This document shows positions 8,924 to 18,138 of a stretch of DNA of 64,000 nt, piece by piece (positions within the stretch are counted from its first letter, which is position 1; each line of letters opens with the position of its first letter). A model generated the notes under the pieces. The model saw only the letters and a list, made by a program, of their open reading frames with translations. It did not search any database and was not told the DNA's origin. The translations under genes and the position numbers were made by a program. This DNA comes from Nocardia sp. NRRL S-836 (lineage in GTDB: Bacteria > Actinomycetota > Actinomycetes > Mycobacteriales > Pseudonocardiaceae), in contig NZ_LGDY01000093.1 of NCBI RefSeq assembly GCF_001279525.1, positions 107,980-171,979 on the forward strand. The letters run 5' to 3'.

Positions 8924-9587
8924 CATTTTCGGACGCTCACGGACATCGTTCCGGGGTTCACCTGGCCTCAGGCCTGAAGCCGACGACCACCCCGACTCCG
9001 GGGGGTCAGCGCCCTCAGCTGGCCTCGTTCTCAGCTCAGCCCGCACCGCCCTGGCCGTGGCCTGCGACGCCGTCTCGCCTTACCACCAGGCCCTGGCCCA
9101 CGACCGCCTGGCAGCAGTGTTCGACCGCCTCGGCGCCTGTTCACCGAACTGGGCGCACCGGAGGCCAACGGCATCCGCGCCCGCCTGGCCCGCGCACGGG
9201 CCGTGTCGGTGGGGTGAACGGGCGGGCCACTCGGGCCGGCTGCGCGAGTGGGCTGAATGCGGGTGCGTTGCCTGGGTGGGTTGCGCGCGGGCGGGCTTCG
9301 CAAGTCAACTGGTGTCGTTACTCCTGCTGCAGTCAGGATGTGTGACAGCCGCCGCGCCGGCCGCCGAGGTGGAAGAGCCGGTCCGCACGACCTACCAGAA
9401 CGTAGAGTCGCTGCACGGGCAGCGTCCCGCTGTACGTCGATGCGGGCCCGGCTGGGGGCCACCGGCTGCTGGCTTGGCGGCTGTTTGACGACCCGCCGCC
9501 ATCCTGGGACGACGAACACGGGCGCACCCGTTGATTCCAAGCGGACAATCATGATCAGGGCCCGGATATGGCGGTGGCGCGCTCTAC
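8924..9587. other. Decayed region, no intact gene
   Basis: Several short overlapping frames exist but none shows consistent third-position GC or a recognisable protein. I read it as degenerated DNA on the chromosomal side of the attachment site. Confidence 0.4.
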
Positions 9588-9854
9588 GTGGTGCTGGCCG
9601 GTCTCCAGCGCTATCTCGGCACTACCGGAGGCGCTCTCACCGAGCTCAACTCAGCCGTCCAGATCCAGACGGCGACCGAACTGGCCCGCGCGAAGGGAGG
9701 CCGCATCGACGACATCGGCCGACTGTCCGCCGGTGAGTTCTACGGAGCAACAGAGGGCACGACGCCGTCGAAGATCAAGGTGCCGATGTGTCTGAGCCAC
9801 CACCCGCCGACGGCACTGGCAGAGGAGAATGTCTTGGCGCGTGCGCGGCGTTAG
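9588..9854 (+). pseudogene. C-terminal fragment of a HerA/FtsK-like transfer ATPase
   Basis: About 88 codons with the pattern ELNSAVQIQTATELARAKGG ... GRLSAGEFYGATEG ... PMCLSHHPPTALAEENVLARA. This resembles the extreme C-terminus of ATP-binding proteins of actinomycete conjugative elements; the assignment is from memory of the pattern. There is no Walker A region upstream, so the gene is truncated. It suggests that a mobile element was once present to the right of the tRNA site. Confidence 0.4.
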
Positions 9855-10118
9855 GTGAGTACGTCCGCCGAGGAAACACGTTGCGCGAGCATGGCCCGGC
9901 TGGATGTAAGACGTGCATCGACTACGGTCGTCGATGAGAGCCTTCCAGCGTGCACAAGTCGGTACTGACTCGACTTTTCTGCAAGAAGCACAGCAGCACC
10001 TCAGATGCCGTCACGATTCCGCTGCACTGAGGTCGACCGACATGCGGACCGGGCGTTGCTTGCCCGAGCTGCTGATCCGCACCGACCTGCACGGACGTAA
10101 TTCTCGGCACGCACGAGC
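9855..10118. other. Intergenic, nothing recognised
   Basis: Non-coding appearance. No repeats or RNA genes were seen between the ATPase fragment and the TetR gene. Confidence 0.4.
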
Positions 10119-10706
10119 TCAGGCTTCACGCCATCCCTGTTCCAGCATGTCAAATATGACGTCGAGAGCGGTGCGTGGATCAGGCTCGGCGCCGGCGAGA
10201 TCCGGGACCATCAGGACGTACCGCGCGAGGGCACGGATGTCCATGTCACCAGCAGACCTCCCGCACTCGGCGGCGATGGCCTCCGCGAGCGCGTCCTGGC
10301 TGCGGAGCCACAGTTTGAGCTGGTATCCGCGCAAAGCGGGAGTGTTGACGATCAGCTCCGTTCTGCGGCGGAACTCCGCCGAGGGGTTGCTCCGGAACGG
10401 GCCCCGGTCGGCCAGGAACCCCCGCAGCGCCCGCAGAATCGTCGTTCCGCTCGGGCGGTCATGAACGGCGCCCACCAGGGCGGCGGTGCGTTGAGTGCCG
10501 TCATCGAAGATCAGGGACTCCTTCCCGTCCGGGAAGTGGCTGAACACGGTGCCCAGGGCGGTGTCGGCCGCCGCGGCGATCTCGGCCACGGTCACGTTGT
10601 CGTACCCGCGCTCCAGGAAGAGCGTCATCGCCGCCTCCGACAGAGCTTGGCGCGTCCGCGCCTTCTTGCGCTCGCGGCGCCCCACCGTCTCCACGGAGCG
10701 AAGCAT
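10119..10706 (-). CDS. TetR family transcriptional regulator
   Basis: A 195-aa protein. The N-terminal helix-turn-helix is typical: RERKKARTRQALSEAAMTLF, then YDNVTVAEIAAAADTALGTVFSHF at about residues 34-57. The C-terminal ligand domain has conserved W and R residues of TetR members such as those regulating detoxification genes. It is divergent from an amidohydrolase gene 102 bp away, with a long inverted repeat between them, so it probably represses that gene and itself. Confidence 0.9.
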   Translation of the reverse strand: MLRSVETVGRRERKKARTRQALSEAAMTLFLERGYDNVTVAEIAAAADTALGTVFSHFPDGKESLIFDDGTQRTAALVGAVHDRPSGTTILRALRGFLADRGPFRSNPSAEFRRRTELIVNTPALRGYQLKLWLRSQDALAEAIAAECGRSAGDMDIRALARYVLMVPDLAGAEPDPRTALDVIFDMLEQGWREA

Positions 10707-10716
10707 AGGACACCTG

Positions 10717-10759
10717 GAACCATGTCAAAGTTGAAGTCATTCTAAGTTTGATATGGTTC
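10717..10759. promoter_or_regulatory. Operator-like inverted repeat, TetR/amidohydrolase intergenic
   Basis: The arms GAACCATGTCAAA (10717-10729) and TTTGATATGGTTC (10747-10759) match at 12 of 13 positions and are separated by 17 nt. They lie midway between the divergent TetR and amidohydrolase starts. A TTGACA hexamer reading toward the TetR gene lies within the left arm, so binding there would block transcription. The regulator-operator pairing is inferred from position. Confidence 0.65.
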
Positions 10760-10808
10760 TAGCGTTGGTCGCTACGGCGACAGGAAGCCGAAGACTGGAG
10801 TGACAACC

Positions 10809-12062
10809 ATGGGTACTGCGATCACCAACGCGCGTGTGTTCGACGGCGAACGGGTGCTCGACGCCGCCACCGTCGTGATCGACGGTGGCGTCATCACGTC
10901 GATCGGCGTGCCTCCGCCTGCGGGGAGCGAGATCGTCGACGCTCGGGGCGGCACCTTGCTCCCCGGTCTGTTCGACGCGCATGTGCACACCAACGAGGAG
11001 GCGCTGGCGCTGGCCTTGCGGTTCGGGGTCACCACGGAACTGGAGATGCAGGGCACTCACACCAAGCCCAACCGGGCGCACATCACCGGCAACGACGCTC
11101 TCGCCGACGTCCGGTCGGCGGGTTTCGGGATCACGCCCCCCGGCGGGCATCCCAGCGAGCTGTTCCCGGAGGGCTTCCGGCCCGGTGGCGGGCGCCGCCC
11201 CGTCGGCGAGATCGTCCAGCCCTTCTCCACCACGCCGGAGGAAGCGGCCGGCTTCATCCCGCGGCTGGTTGCGAGCGGGTCGGACTACATCAAGTTCATG
11301 ATCGACGACGGCAGTGTCGAGGGGCATCCCGGTCTTCCGATGCTCGACCGGGAGACCGTGGCGGCAGGCGTCGCCGAGGCGCACCGGCACGGCATGCTCA
11401 CCGTCGCCCACACCCTCACCGTCGAGGCGACCAGGATGGCGATCGAGGCGGGCATCGACGGGCTGGTGCACCTGTTCATGGACCAACCGCACACCGATGA
11501 CCTCGTCGAGCTCATCGCGGCCTCAGGCGTCTTCGTCGTACCGTGCGTGGTGCTCAACGCGTCGATGATGGGCATCACCGGTGATGCCCTCGCTGACGAT
11601 CCGCGCGTGTCCTCCCGCCTCGACGCGGCCTGGACCGAGACTCTTCGCAGCAGCTTCAACCGCTATCCGCAAGGGAAGCTCGACGACGTGCTCCGCTCCG
11701 TCAAGGCGCTGCACGAAGCAGGTGTCGACCTCCTGGTCGGCACGGACGCCTCGATGCCGCTCCCCTTCCTGGGCGGCCTGGCCCACGGCGCCAGCGTTCA
11801 CCAGGAACTGCAGTACCTCGTCCAGGCGGGTCTCTCCCCCGTCAGCGCTCTGGCCGCGGCCACGTCGTCTCCGGCACGACGCTTCGGGCTCCACGACCGC
11901 GGTCGCATCGCCGAAGGCGCGCGGGCCGATCTGCTTCTGGTGGACGGTGATCCGACCACGACGATCTCCGACACCCTCGGCACCCGTGCCGTCTGGCGCC
12001 GTGGCACTCGCCTTGAGCAGGAGAAAGGCATGCACAGCAACAACTCCACCTTCGCGCTGTGA
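10809..12062 (+). CDS. Amidohydrolase family protein
   Basis: A 417-aa metal-dependent hydrolase of the imidazolonepropionase/prolidase-like branch. The metal ligands are visible: FDAHVH near residue 59, a His in VAHTLTVEA near 202, and the Asp in LLVGTDASMP near 318. The C-terminal strand block (RADLLLVDGDPTTTI) completes the composite beta-sandwich. ATG 10809 is chosen over GTG 10800 because GGAG lies 8 nt before it. The substrate is unknown; the family acts on C-N bonds in cyclic amides or dipeptides. The divergent TetR gene suggests induction by a substrate-like compound. Confidence 0.85.
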   Translation: MGTAITNARVFDGERVLDAATVVIDGGVITSIGVPPPAGSEIVDARGGTLLPGLFDAHVHTNEEALALALRFGVTTELEMQGTHTKPNRAHITGNDALADVRSAGFGITPPGGHPSELFPEGFRPGGGRRPVGEIVQPFSTTPEEAAGFIPRLVASGSDYIKFMIDDGSVEGHPGLPMLDRETVAAGVAEAHRHGMLTVAHTLTVEATRMAIEAGIDGLVHLFMDQPHTDDLVELIAASGVFVVPCVVLNASMMGITGDALADDPRVSSRLDAAWTETLRSSFNRYPQGKLDDVLRSVKALHEAGVDLLVGTDASMPLPFLGGLAHGASVHQELQYLVQAGLSPVSALAAATSSPARRFGLHDRGRIAEGARADLLLVDGDPTTTISDTLGTRAVWRRGTRLEQEKGMHSNNSTFAL

Positions 12063-12386
12063 CGCCTCCGAATGCACGGGCCCGGGACCCGGCTGGCCGA
12101 ACGGCCTGCACAAGCCGCCGGGCGCTGTGCGGATGGCGATCGGGCTCGACCGGCTTGTGCTGCACGGCTCCGTGGGCGAAGCTCCACGGGTCGAGGTTGT
12201 ACTCGCAACGTCGTGAGCCCCGCGCCACGACGCCCCCGGCACGTCGATCACCCTCGGCAACGCGTGGCTGAAGATCCTCGCGGATGATTGCGCCGGTTGC
12301 AGCAGGGGCATCATGTGGTGAGTGCTGGTCGGGCGCGGCGGGACGTCGGGGCAGCGTTACCACTCTTTGACGAGGACGTGAGGCGC
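12063..12386. other. Intergenic, no supported gene
   Basis: About 320 bp with short frames on both strands, none recognisable. It probably holds the promoter for the downstream anti-sigma ATPase gene. Confidence 0.4.
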
Positions 12387-12809
12387 GTGCATCGCACTGG
12401 CGACACACATGACGGTCCCCGGACTGGCTCTGTGGAGTTCGCCGGGAACGCCGGGGCGCCTGCCGCGGCGCGGCGTTGGACGCGCGAGATGCTGCCTGAC
12501 GTGAGTGGTGACGAGTTGGACGACATCCTCCTCGTCGTCACGGAGCTGGTGAGCAACGCCATTGACCACGGCACGAGCCCGTTCGCGTTGCGGCTGTCGC
12601 AGTCGGATGAGCCGTGCTGGGTGCGGGTCGAGGTCGACGACGCCGGTGCGGACCTGCCCGTTGTCGGCGTCTCGCGGCTGCACGGTGATCGCGGGCGAGG
12701 GCTGGTGATCATCGACCAGCTGGCCAAGGACTGGGGCGTCATCGCGGGTCCGGCGGGCAAGACCGTCTGGGCCGAGATCGCCTGTGAGCCGCCGTTCCGT
12801 TCAGCGTGA
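12387..12809 (+). CDS. RsbW-like anti-sigma ATPase/kinase (HATPase_c_2)
   Basis: About 140 aa from the GTG at 12387; an upstream GTG at 12288 in the same frame is less likely. The N box LLVVTELVSNAIDHG, the G1-like VEVDDAGADLP and the G2 box GDRGRGLVIIDQLAKDWGV define a GHKL ATPase. These small proteins bind a sigma factor or phosphorylate a STAS antagonist. The neighbouring convergent STAS gene is a likely partner. No sigma factor is adjacent, so the final target is unknown. Confidence 0.85.
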   Translation: MHRTGDTHDGPRTGSVEFAGNAGAPAAARRWTREMLPDVSGDELDDILLVVTELVSNAIDHGTSPFALRLSQSDEPCWVRVEVDDAGADLPVVGVSRLHGDRGRGLVIIDQLAKDWGVIAGPAGKTVWAEIACEPPFRSA

Positions 12810-12811
12810 CG

Positions 12812-12841
12812 CGTGACGCCTGACGCCGAACGCGCGTCACG
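12812..12841. terminator. Possible bidirectional terminator
   Basis: CGTGACGC (12812-12819) pairs with GCGTCACG (12834-12841) in the gap between two convergent genes. There is no T-tract, so the call is tentative. Confidence 0.35.
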
Positions 12842-12903
12842 GGCCCACGGCACGCCGCAGAGCGCGGTTGTACCGCGGCTCTGCTGCGGTCGTGGAGGAA
12901 CGC

Positions 12904-13275
12904 CTACTGCCTGCTGTGGTCGAGCAGCTCGGGGAAATCGGGGTGCAGTTCGATCACCTGGTCGAGCTCGGTGATCTCCAACGGGTGCAGCACCGCGCGG
13001 TGACCGGCGATCACGATGAACCTCGTGCCGGCGTTGTGCGCGCGTAGGTGGCTCTGCGCCAGCAGGCGCATACCCGCCGAGCCGAAGAACTGGATGTTCT
13101 GCAGGTCGACGATCAACGTCGCCGGACGGCGTTCTAGCTGGACGCCGATGATGTCGCTGACCTCGTGGTCGTTGCTGGTGTCGATCTCCCCGCTGATCAC
13201 GACGACAGGCACACCGTCACGTGTCTGGACCTCAACGCTGAAGGGTGCTGCATCATCGCGGAACGGAGCAACCAT
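12904..13275 (-). CDS. STAS-domain anti-sigma factor antagonist
   Basis: A 123-aa protein starting at ATG 13275 (GGGAAGAG upstream). It contains the STAS core VVVISGEIDTSN, LIVDLQNIQFFGSAGMRLL and IELHPDF. The Ser in FFGSAGM, near residue 69, is at the position phosphorylated by RsbW-type kinases, so the switch site is intact. It is convergent with the RsbW-like gene. Confidence 0.88.
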   Translation of the reverse strand: MVAPFRDDAAPFSVEVQTRDGVPVVVISGEIDTSNDHEVSDIIGVQLERRPATLIVDLQNIQFFGSAGMRLLAQSHLRAHNAGTRFIVIAGHRAVLHPLEITELDQVIELHPDFPELLDHSRQ

Positions 13276-13505
13276 CGAGTGCTCTTCCCTGTTGCGCACT
13301 GCGCGCCCTCGGCTGCGTGCTCAACCCGGACCACAACCCGCCCTGTGGCGAGCACATCGTGTGCGTGACCACCACGGTAGGCGCATACCCGGTTATTCAC
13401 AACCAAACGCGCGTTGAACTGCGGCGACTCTCCACCGGTTCTGGTGTTTGGTGATCGCGAGGGGCGGGCATACAAGGCGGAGCTGAGCACCGACGGAAGG
13501 CCCCC

Positions 13506-14684
13506 ATGACCGTGTCCGCCCACGACAGACCGCTCGCCGAGCGTTATGAGCTCGCCGAACTGATCGGGTGCGGCGGGATGGCAGAGGTGTGGCGCGCGTG
13601 GGACACCCGCCTGCACCGGCACGTCGCGGTCAAGCTCTTCCGGGCCGGGTCCGACCTGGCCGACGGCCTCAGGTTCGACAACGAGATCAGAACGCTGGCC
13701 GCGTTGTCCCACCCGCGCCTGGTGCAGGTGCACGACGCCGGGACCAGCGGGGGAACGCCGTTCGTGGTGTTGCAGCTCATCGAGGGCCACACGTTGCGCG
13801 ACCGCATCGCCGACGGACCGCTCGCCGCCGATGAGGTGCGCCGGCTCGGGGCCGAGCTCGCGGAGGCGCTCGCCCACGTGCACGACCGGGGTGTCGTGCA
13901 CCGCGACGTCAAGCCGTCCAACGTGCTGCTCGACCGGGACGGCAACGTCCACCTCGCCGACTTCGGGCTGGCCCGGTTGATCGGCGCCACCCGGCTCACC
14001 CGCCCTGACCAGCTGGTGGGCACCGCCGCCTACCTCGCACCCGAACAGGTGCGCGGCGAGGAGTTCGGGCATCCGGTCGACGTCTACGCGCTCGGGCTCG
14101 TCCTGCTCGAATGCCTCACCGGCCGGCGGGAGTACCAGGGCAGCGAGATCGAGGCGGCCGTCGCCCGCCTGCACCGGCAGCCGGACGTCCCGGAGGACCT
14201 GCCCGCGGACCTCAGGCGCCTGCTCACGCTGATGACCTCGCTGTCGTCGCGGCGCCGCCCGACCGCCGCCGACTGCGCCCGGATGTTGCGTGACCCGCAG
14301 GCCACGCCCACCCTCGACAAAGCGCTGATCCCGGCACCACACCCGGTTCCGGCACGACACCCTGTTCCGGCACGACGCCCGGTCCGGCCGCTCGTCGCCG
14401 GTGCCGCGCTGACGCTGCTGTGCGCTGCCGGTGCCGCCACCGCCTTCCTCTGGCCGCCGCCGGCCACACCCAGCGGATCAGCGCCGCCCGCTTCGACCAC
14501 GCCGGTCGCCTCGACGCCGTCCGGTGAGGCCCCGCCGTCTGCCGGGGCCGTTCCGCCTCCGGTCGCCCACACCGTCGTCGTGCCTGTCCAGGTCGACCCG
14601 AAGGGTGACGACAAGGGGTCCGAGAAGCAGAAGGGCAAGGGCAGGGCCGACGAGAAGAAGGGCGAGAAGCCCGGCAAGGGCTGA
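13506..14684 (+). CDS. Membrane Ser/Thr protein kinase (PknB type, no PASTA)
   Basis: A 392-aa protein. The kinase domain covers residues 13-265: P-loop IGCGGMAEV, catalytic Lys in VAVKLF, HRDVKPSNVLL, LADFGLAR, and APEQVRG in place of APE. A Pro/Arg linker precedes one membrane helix (VAGAALTLLCAAGAATAFLW, about 296-315). The outside tail is Pro/Ser/Thr-rich and ends in a highly charged Lys/Gly/Glu segment rather than PASTA repeats. It has a GGAAGG ribosome site. Set among STAS, GAF-phosphatase and RsbW-like genes, it may phosphorylate a component of the partner-switch network. Confidence 0.9.
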   Translation: MTVSAHDRPLAERYELAELIGCGGMAEVWRAWDTRLHRHVAVKLFRAGSDLADGLRFDNEIRTLAALSHPRLVQVHDAGTSGGTPFVVLQLIEGHTLRDRIADGPLAADEVRRLGAELAEALAHVHDRGVVHRDVKPSNVLLDRDGNVHLADFGLARLIGATRLTRPDQLVGTAAYLAPEQVRGEEFGHPVDVYALGLVLLECLTGRREYQGSEIEAAVARLHRQPDVPEDLPADLRRLLTLMTSLSSRRRPTAADCARMLRDPQATPTLDKALIPAPHPVPARHPVPARRPVRPLVAGAALTLLCAAGAATAFLWPPPATPSGSAPPASTTPVASTPSGEAPPSAGAVPPPVAHTVVVPVQVDPKGDDKGSEKQKGKGRADEKKGEKPGKG

Positions 14685-14722
14685 CCCGCCTCAGGTCCGG
14701 GCCGGCGGCGCCGGGAGGTGTC

Positions 14723-15088
14723 TCAGCGCGCGGCGGCGAGTGCGGAGTCCAGGTCCGGGTGCAGCTCGAAGACCTGGTCGAGGTCGGTCACGGCGAGCGC
14801 GCGGAGCACGGTGCGCTGGTCGGCGACGAGCAGGAGCTTCGTCCCGGCCGCCACGGCCTGCCGGTGGCTGTCGACGAGCGCGCTGAGGCCGCTGGAGCCC
14901 AGGAAGGTGACCTCGCGCAGGTCGAGGACGAGGGCGGCCAGGTGTGCGGTGAGCTGGGCGTGGACCTCGTCGACCAGGAGGTCGGCGTCCTCGTCGACGT
15001 CACCGCCGATGACGGTCACCGCGACGCCTTCGCGGTCGTGGGTCCGCACGTACATCGCTCGCGCGTCGTCTTCGAGCTGGCCGTCCAT
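14723..15088 (-). CDS. STAS-domain anti-sigma factor antagonist
   Basis: A 121-aa protein starting at ATG 15088. It has VAVTVIGGDVDEDADLLVDE, LVLDLREVTFLGSSGLSALV (phosphosite Ser in GSSG) and a FELHPDLDSAL ending that closely resembles the STAS protein at 12904-13275. The two are therefore paralogues. It is divergent from the GAF-PP2C phosphatase, which would reset its phosphorylation. Confidence 0.87.
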   Translation of the reverse strand: MDGQLEDDARAMYVRTHDREGVAVTVIGGDVDEDADLLVDEVHAQLTAHLAALVLDLREVTFLGSSGLSALVDSHRQAVAAGTKLLLVADQRTVLRALAVTDLDQVFELHPDLDSALAAAR

Positions 15089-15204
15089 CGCGAGGCCCGC
15101 CTTTTCTGCCCACGTCGTCTGCCGCGGTTCCGCTGCCCGCCCAGGGTGAGAGGCACCGATCACAGTAGGGACGTGTCCGCCCGGCCACAAGCGGAGCCGC
15201 GACG

Positions 15205-15431
15205 ACCTCCCGGACACGCCTTCCACGTCCGCGTCGAGGTGGAGGACGGCGAACGCACGGCCGCCCGCACCGGCGTTCACCCACTTCGGGCTTCGGCTGG
15301 TCAGCGGCCTCAGCGCTGCGTGGGGTGTCGTGCGGGGGGACGATGGCAAGGTCGTCTGGGCGGACGTGACGCGATTCGACGGTGTGCCGTTCTGGCGCAT
15401 CCCCGTCCAGCGGGCTCCGCGCACACCCTGA
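15205..15431 (+). pseudogene. Decayed RsbW-like (HATPase_c_2) remnant, frameshifted
   Basis: One frame reads HAFHVRVEVEDGERTAAR, the ADP-binding strand of a GHKL ATPase. Near 15285 the sense moves to another frame with HFGLRLVSGLSAAWGVV and GKVVWADV, the G2 region and last strand of the same family, ending at TGA 15431. The N-terminal part with the N box is missing. The pieces match the intact RsbW-like protein at 12387-12809 in pattern. It lies in the 550-bp gap between a STAS gene and a PP2C gene, which otherwise holds only promoters. Confidence 0.6.
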
Positions 15432-15641
15432 TCGCCGGATCGGCGCGCCTCGACGGCGCAGGGTGAATCGCCGTCACCGGAACGAGCGAATTGTGTGACC
15501 TTTTCACCGCTCTTCCGGGCCTTGGCCTTGTCATGGCCCGGCACTCCGGGCATCGAACGGCCTCAGACCGGGACCGACCGTGGGAAGGTCACCGGTGTAC
15601 GACGTACTGTCATGGGCGCGATCGGCGCAGAGGGAGGCGGA

Positions 15642-16850
15642 ATGGCTCAACCCGGGAGTTCGGCCATCCGGTTGCACGTCCTCAACGCCGTCACCGACTG
15701 GACGCTGCGGGAGCTCGACCTCGACAAGCTCCTGGAGGTCCTGCTGGAGCGGACCCGTGAGCTGCTCGCGGTCGACACCGCGGCGGTGCTGCTGGCGGAC
15801 CGGACCGGCGTGCAGCTGGTGGCGAAGGCGTCCTCGGGGCTGGAGGAGGAGGTCTTCCAGGGCGTGCGCGTGCCGGTCGGCAAGGGGTTCGCGGGCCGCG
15901 TGGCGCAGTCGCGGGAGCCGTTGCAGCTGGAGCGGGTCGACGAGTCGACCGTGGTCAACCCGTTGTTGTGGGAACACGGCGTGCAGGTGCTGCTGGGTGT
16001 GCCGATGATCGCCGAGGGTGAGCTGACCGGGGTGCTGCACATCGGCAGCACGACGGCACGCAGGTTCACCGACGAGGAGGTCGAGGCGCTGCAGCTGGTC
16101 GCCGACCGCCTCGCGGTGGCGGTGTACGTGGACCGGATGCGGTCCGAGCGCACCGCGGCCGCCATGCTGCAGGAGAGCCTGCTGCCCTCGCGCCTGCCCA
16201 GCACCGACGGCTGGGAGTTCGCGGCCCGTTACGTCGCCGGCACGGAGAGCGGTGTCGGCGGTGACTGGTACGACGTGTTCGAGCTGCCCGGCGACCGCAT
16301 CGGCGTGGTGATCGGTGACGTGGCCGGCAGCGGCCTGAAAGCGGCTGTCGTGATGGGACGGCTGCGCAGCGCCCTGCGCGCCTACGCCCTGGACTACCCC
16401 GACCCCGCCGAGGTGCTCAACAAGCTCGACCGGAAGGCCAGCCACTTCGAGCACGAGACGATGGCCACCGTCGCCTACGCGGTCATCGACACGAGGACCC
16501 ACCGCATGAGCCTCGCCGTGGCCGGGCACCTGCCGCCGATCAGCGCCGTACCGGCGGGCGAGGCCGGGTTCGTCGCCGCCCACGTCGGTCCGCCGATCGG
16601 GTTCGACCTCGGCAGCACGGGCCGCCGCAGCACCGACGTCGAGGTACCGCCGGGTGCGCTGATCATCCTCTACACCGACGGTCTCGTGGAGCGCCGCGGG
16701 CAGGACCTGGACGAAGGGCTGGAGCGGCTGCGGCAGGTCGTGGTGCCGACGGCGCCGGAGGCGGCGTGCACCCAGGTCATGGCCACGATGGTCGGCGACC
16801 AGCCGGCGACGGACGACATCGCGCTGGTGGCGATCCGCCACAGCGCTTGA
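15642..16850 (+). CDS. GAF-PP2C (SpoIIE/RsbU-type) serine phosphatase
   Basis: A 402-aa protein from ATG 15642 with GGAGG upstream. The GAF domain spans about residues 20-165 (LLAVDTAAVLLADRTG, GKGFAGRVAQSREP, GVPMIAEGELTGVLHIG). The SpoIIE-type PP2C domain spans about 180-400, with the acidic metal ligands in GGDWYDVFEL and VIGDVAGSGLKAA and LYTDGLVERRGQDLDEGL near the end. Such enzymes dephosphorylate STAS antagonists and release sigma factors in response to a GAF-sensed signal. The STAS gene immediately to the left is a likely substrate. Confidence 0.9.
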   Translation: MAQPGSSAIRLHVLNAVTDWTLRELDLDKLLEVLLERTRELLAVDTAAVLLADRTGVQLVAKASSGLEEEVFQGVRVPVGKGFAGRVAQSREPLQLERVDESTVVNPLLWEHGVQVLLGVPMIAEGELTGVLHIGSTTARRFTDEEVEALQLVADRLAVAVYVDRMRSERTAAAMLQESLLPSRLPSTDGWEFAARYVAGTESGVGGDWYDVFELPGDRIGVVIGDVAGSGLKAAVVMGRLRSALRAYALDYPDPAEVLNKLDRKASHFEHETMATVAYAVIDTRTHRMSLAVAGHLPPISAVPAGEAGFVAAHVGPPIGFDLGSTGRRSTDVEVPPGALIILYTDGLVERRGQDLDEGLERLRQVVVPTAPEAACTQVMATMVGDQPATDDIALVAIRHSA

Positions 16851-17111
16851 CGCTCCGGCGTTCCGGCCACGCGGCGACAGCGCCGCCCTCCAGTCCGTCC
16901 TGTGTGGACGAAACACGGACCCGGTCGCCGGCGCGGCAGGAGGCCGCCGGGACGACCTCCCGCCCGGCAACGGCGAACGCGGCACGAGGTCGTCGTTTGC
17001 TGTCGAACAGCGGTGCACGACCACGGCGTGGCGTAATACGATCGAGGGCGAATCCGGCCGCCCCGGTCCCCGGCGGTACCCGCTCCGCCGTTGCTGGTCC
17101 GGGGGCTTGCC

Positions 17112-18092
17112 ATGATCGGAACATCGGACGTCACGCGCCTGGAGGAGAGCATCCGCACGCTGCGGGAGATCGACTACCGCAGCGGCGGCGAGGCCTGTCT
17201 CGACGAGGTGCGGCGGCGGATCCGGGACAGCCTTCCGCTGCTCGACGCCGCCGCGCCGGAGCACGTGCGGCGGCGGTTGCAGGTGGCCCTGGCGGACCTG
17301 CGGAACCTGGCCGGTTGGGTGTGCTTCGACGCCGGGCTGGTGAACAGCGCGCACAACCACTTCTGCCACGCGCTGGTGCTGGCCGGGCTCGCTCGCGCGG
17401 ACGGGTTGACGGCCAACGTCTGCTACCGGTTGGGGCGGGTGTTCCTGCACCACGGGCACCTCGACGAGGCGTTGCGGTACTTCGACCTCGGGCAGCTCGC
17501 GGCCGCGCGGTCCGGTGACGTGCTCGCGGCCGGCATCCTGTCGGTCAACTCGGCGTGGGCGTGCGCCAAGAAGGGGGCCGAGCGGGGTGCGCTCGAACTG
17601 CTCGGGCGAGGCCAGGAGCAGTTCGCCGCGGCGGACCGCGGTGAGGTGGCCGGGTGGGCGGCGTTCTTCACCGAGGCGGACCTGTCCGGGCTGTCCGGGG
17701 CGGTGCACGCGGACCTGTCCGGCACGGCGGGGCGGCAGCACGCGGGCACGGCCGTCGCGCTGCTCACCACGGCGGTCGACGGCTACGGCGAGGGGATGGT
17801 CCGCAGCCGGACGTTCAGCCTGATCCTGTTGTCCACCAGCCATCTCGTCGAGGGGGACGTCCAGGCCGGTGTGGACGTCGGGTTGCGGGCGCTCGCGATG
17901 TCGGAGTCCGTGGGATCGGCCCGCGTGCGCGACCGGTTCCGGCCGCTCGTGTCGCTGGCGCGCAGGTACCACCGGCACGCGGAGGCGCTGGACCTCGCCG
18001 CGCGGATCGACGCCGGCACCGAACCACCCGCACCGGTGCGGCCCCTGGCGCCCGGCGAGTCCCGTGCGGTGGTCGAGCGGCCGCCGCCGTGA
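17112..18092 (+). CDS. TPR-like helical repeat protein
   Basis: A 326-aa alpha-helical protein. Repeats resemble TPRs: VCYRLGRVFLHHGHLDEALRYF, a second unit around LGQLAAARSGDVLAAG, and VGLRALAMSESVGS. This resembles the C-terminal sensor part of actinomycete HTH-TPR regulators, but no HTH is present, so it may be a partner rather than a DNA binder. The start at ATG 17112 has a weak ribosome site. It is 46 bp before the GAF-ANTAR gene, probably in one transcript. Confidence 0.65.
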   Translation: MIGTSDVTRLEESIRTLREIDYRSGGEACLDEVRRRIRDSLPLLDAAAPEHVRRRLQVALADLRNLAGWVCFDAGLVNSAHNHFCHALVLAGLARADGLTANVCYRLGRVFLHHGHLDEALRYFDLGQLAAARSGDVLAAGILSVNSAWACAKKGAERGALELLGRGQEQFAAADRGEVAGWAAFFTEADLSGLSGAVHADLSGTAGRQHAGTAVALLTTAVDGYGEGMVRSRTFSLILLSTSHLVEGDVQAGVDVGLRALAMSESVGSARVRDRFRPLVSLARRYHRHAEALDLAARIDAGTEPPAPVRPLAPGESRAVVERPPP

Positions 18093-18138
18093 AGCCGCGT
18101 GGGATGCTCTGCACGACGAAGGGCGGGACCGGTGAGCG

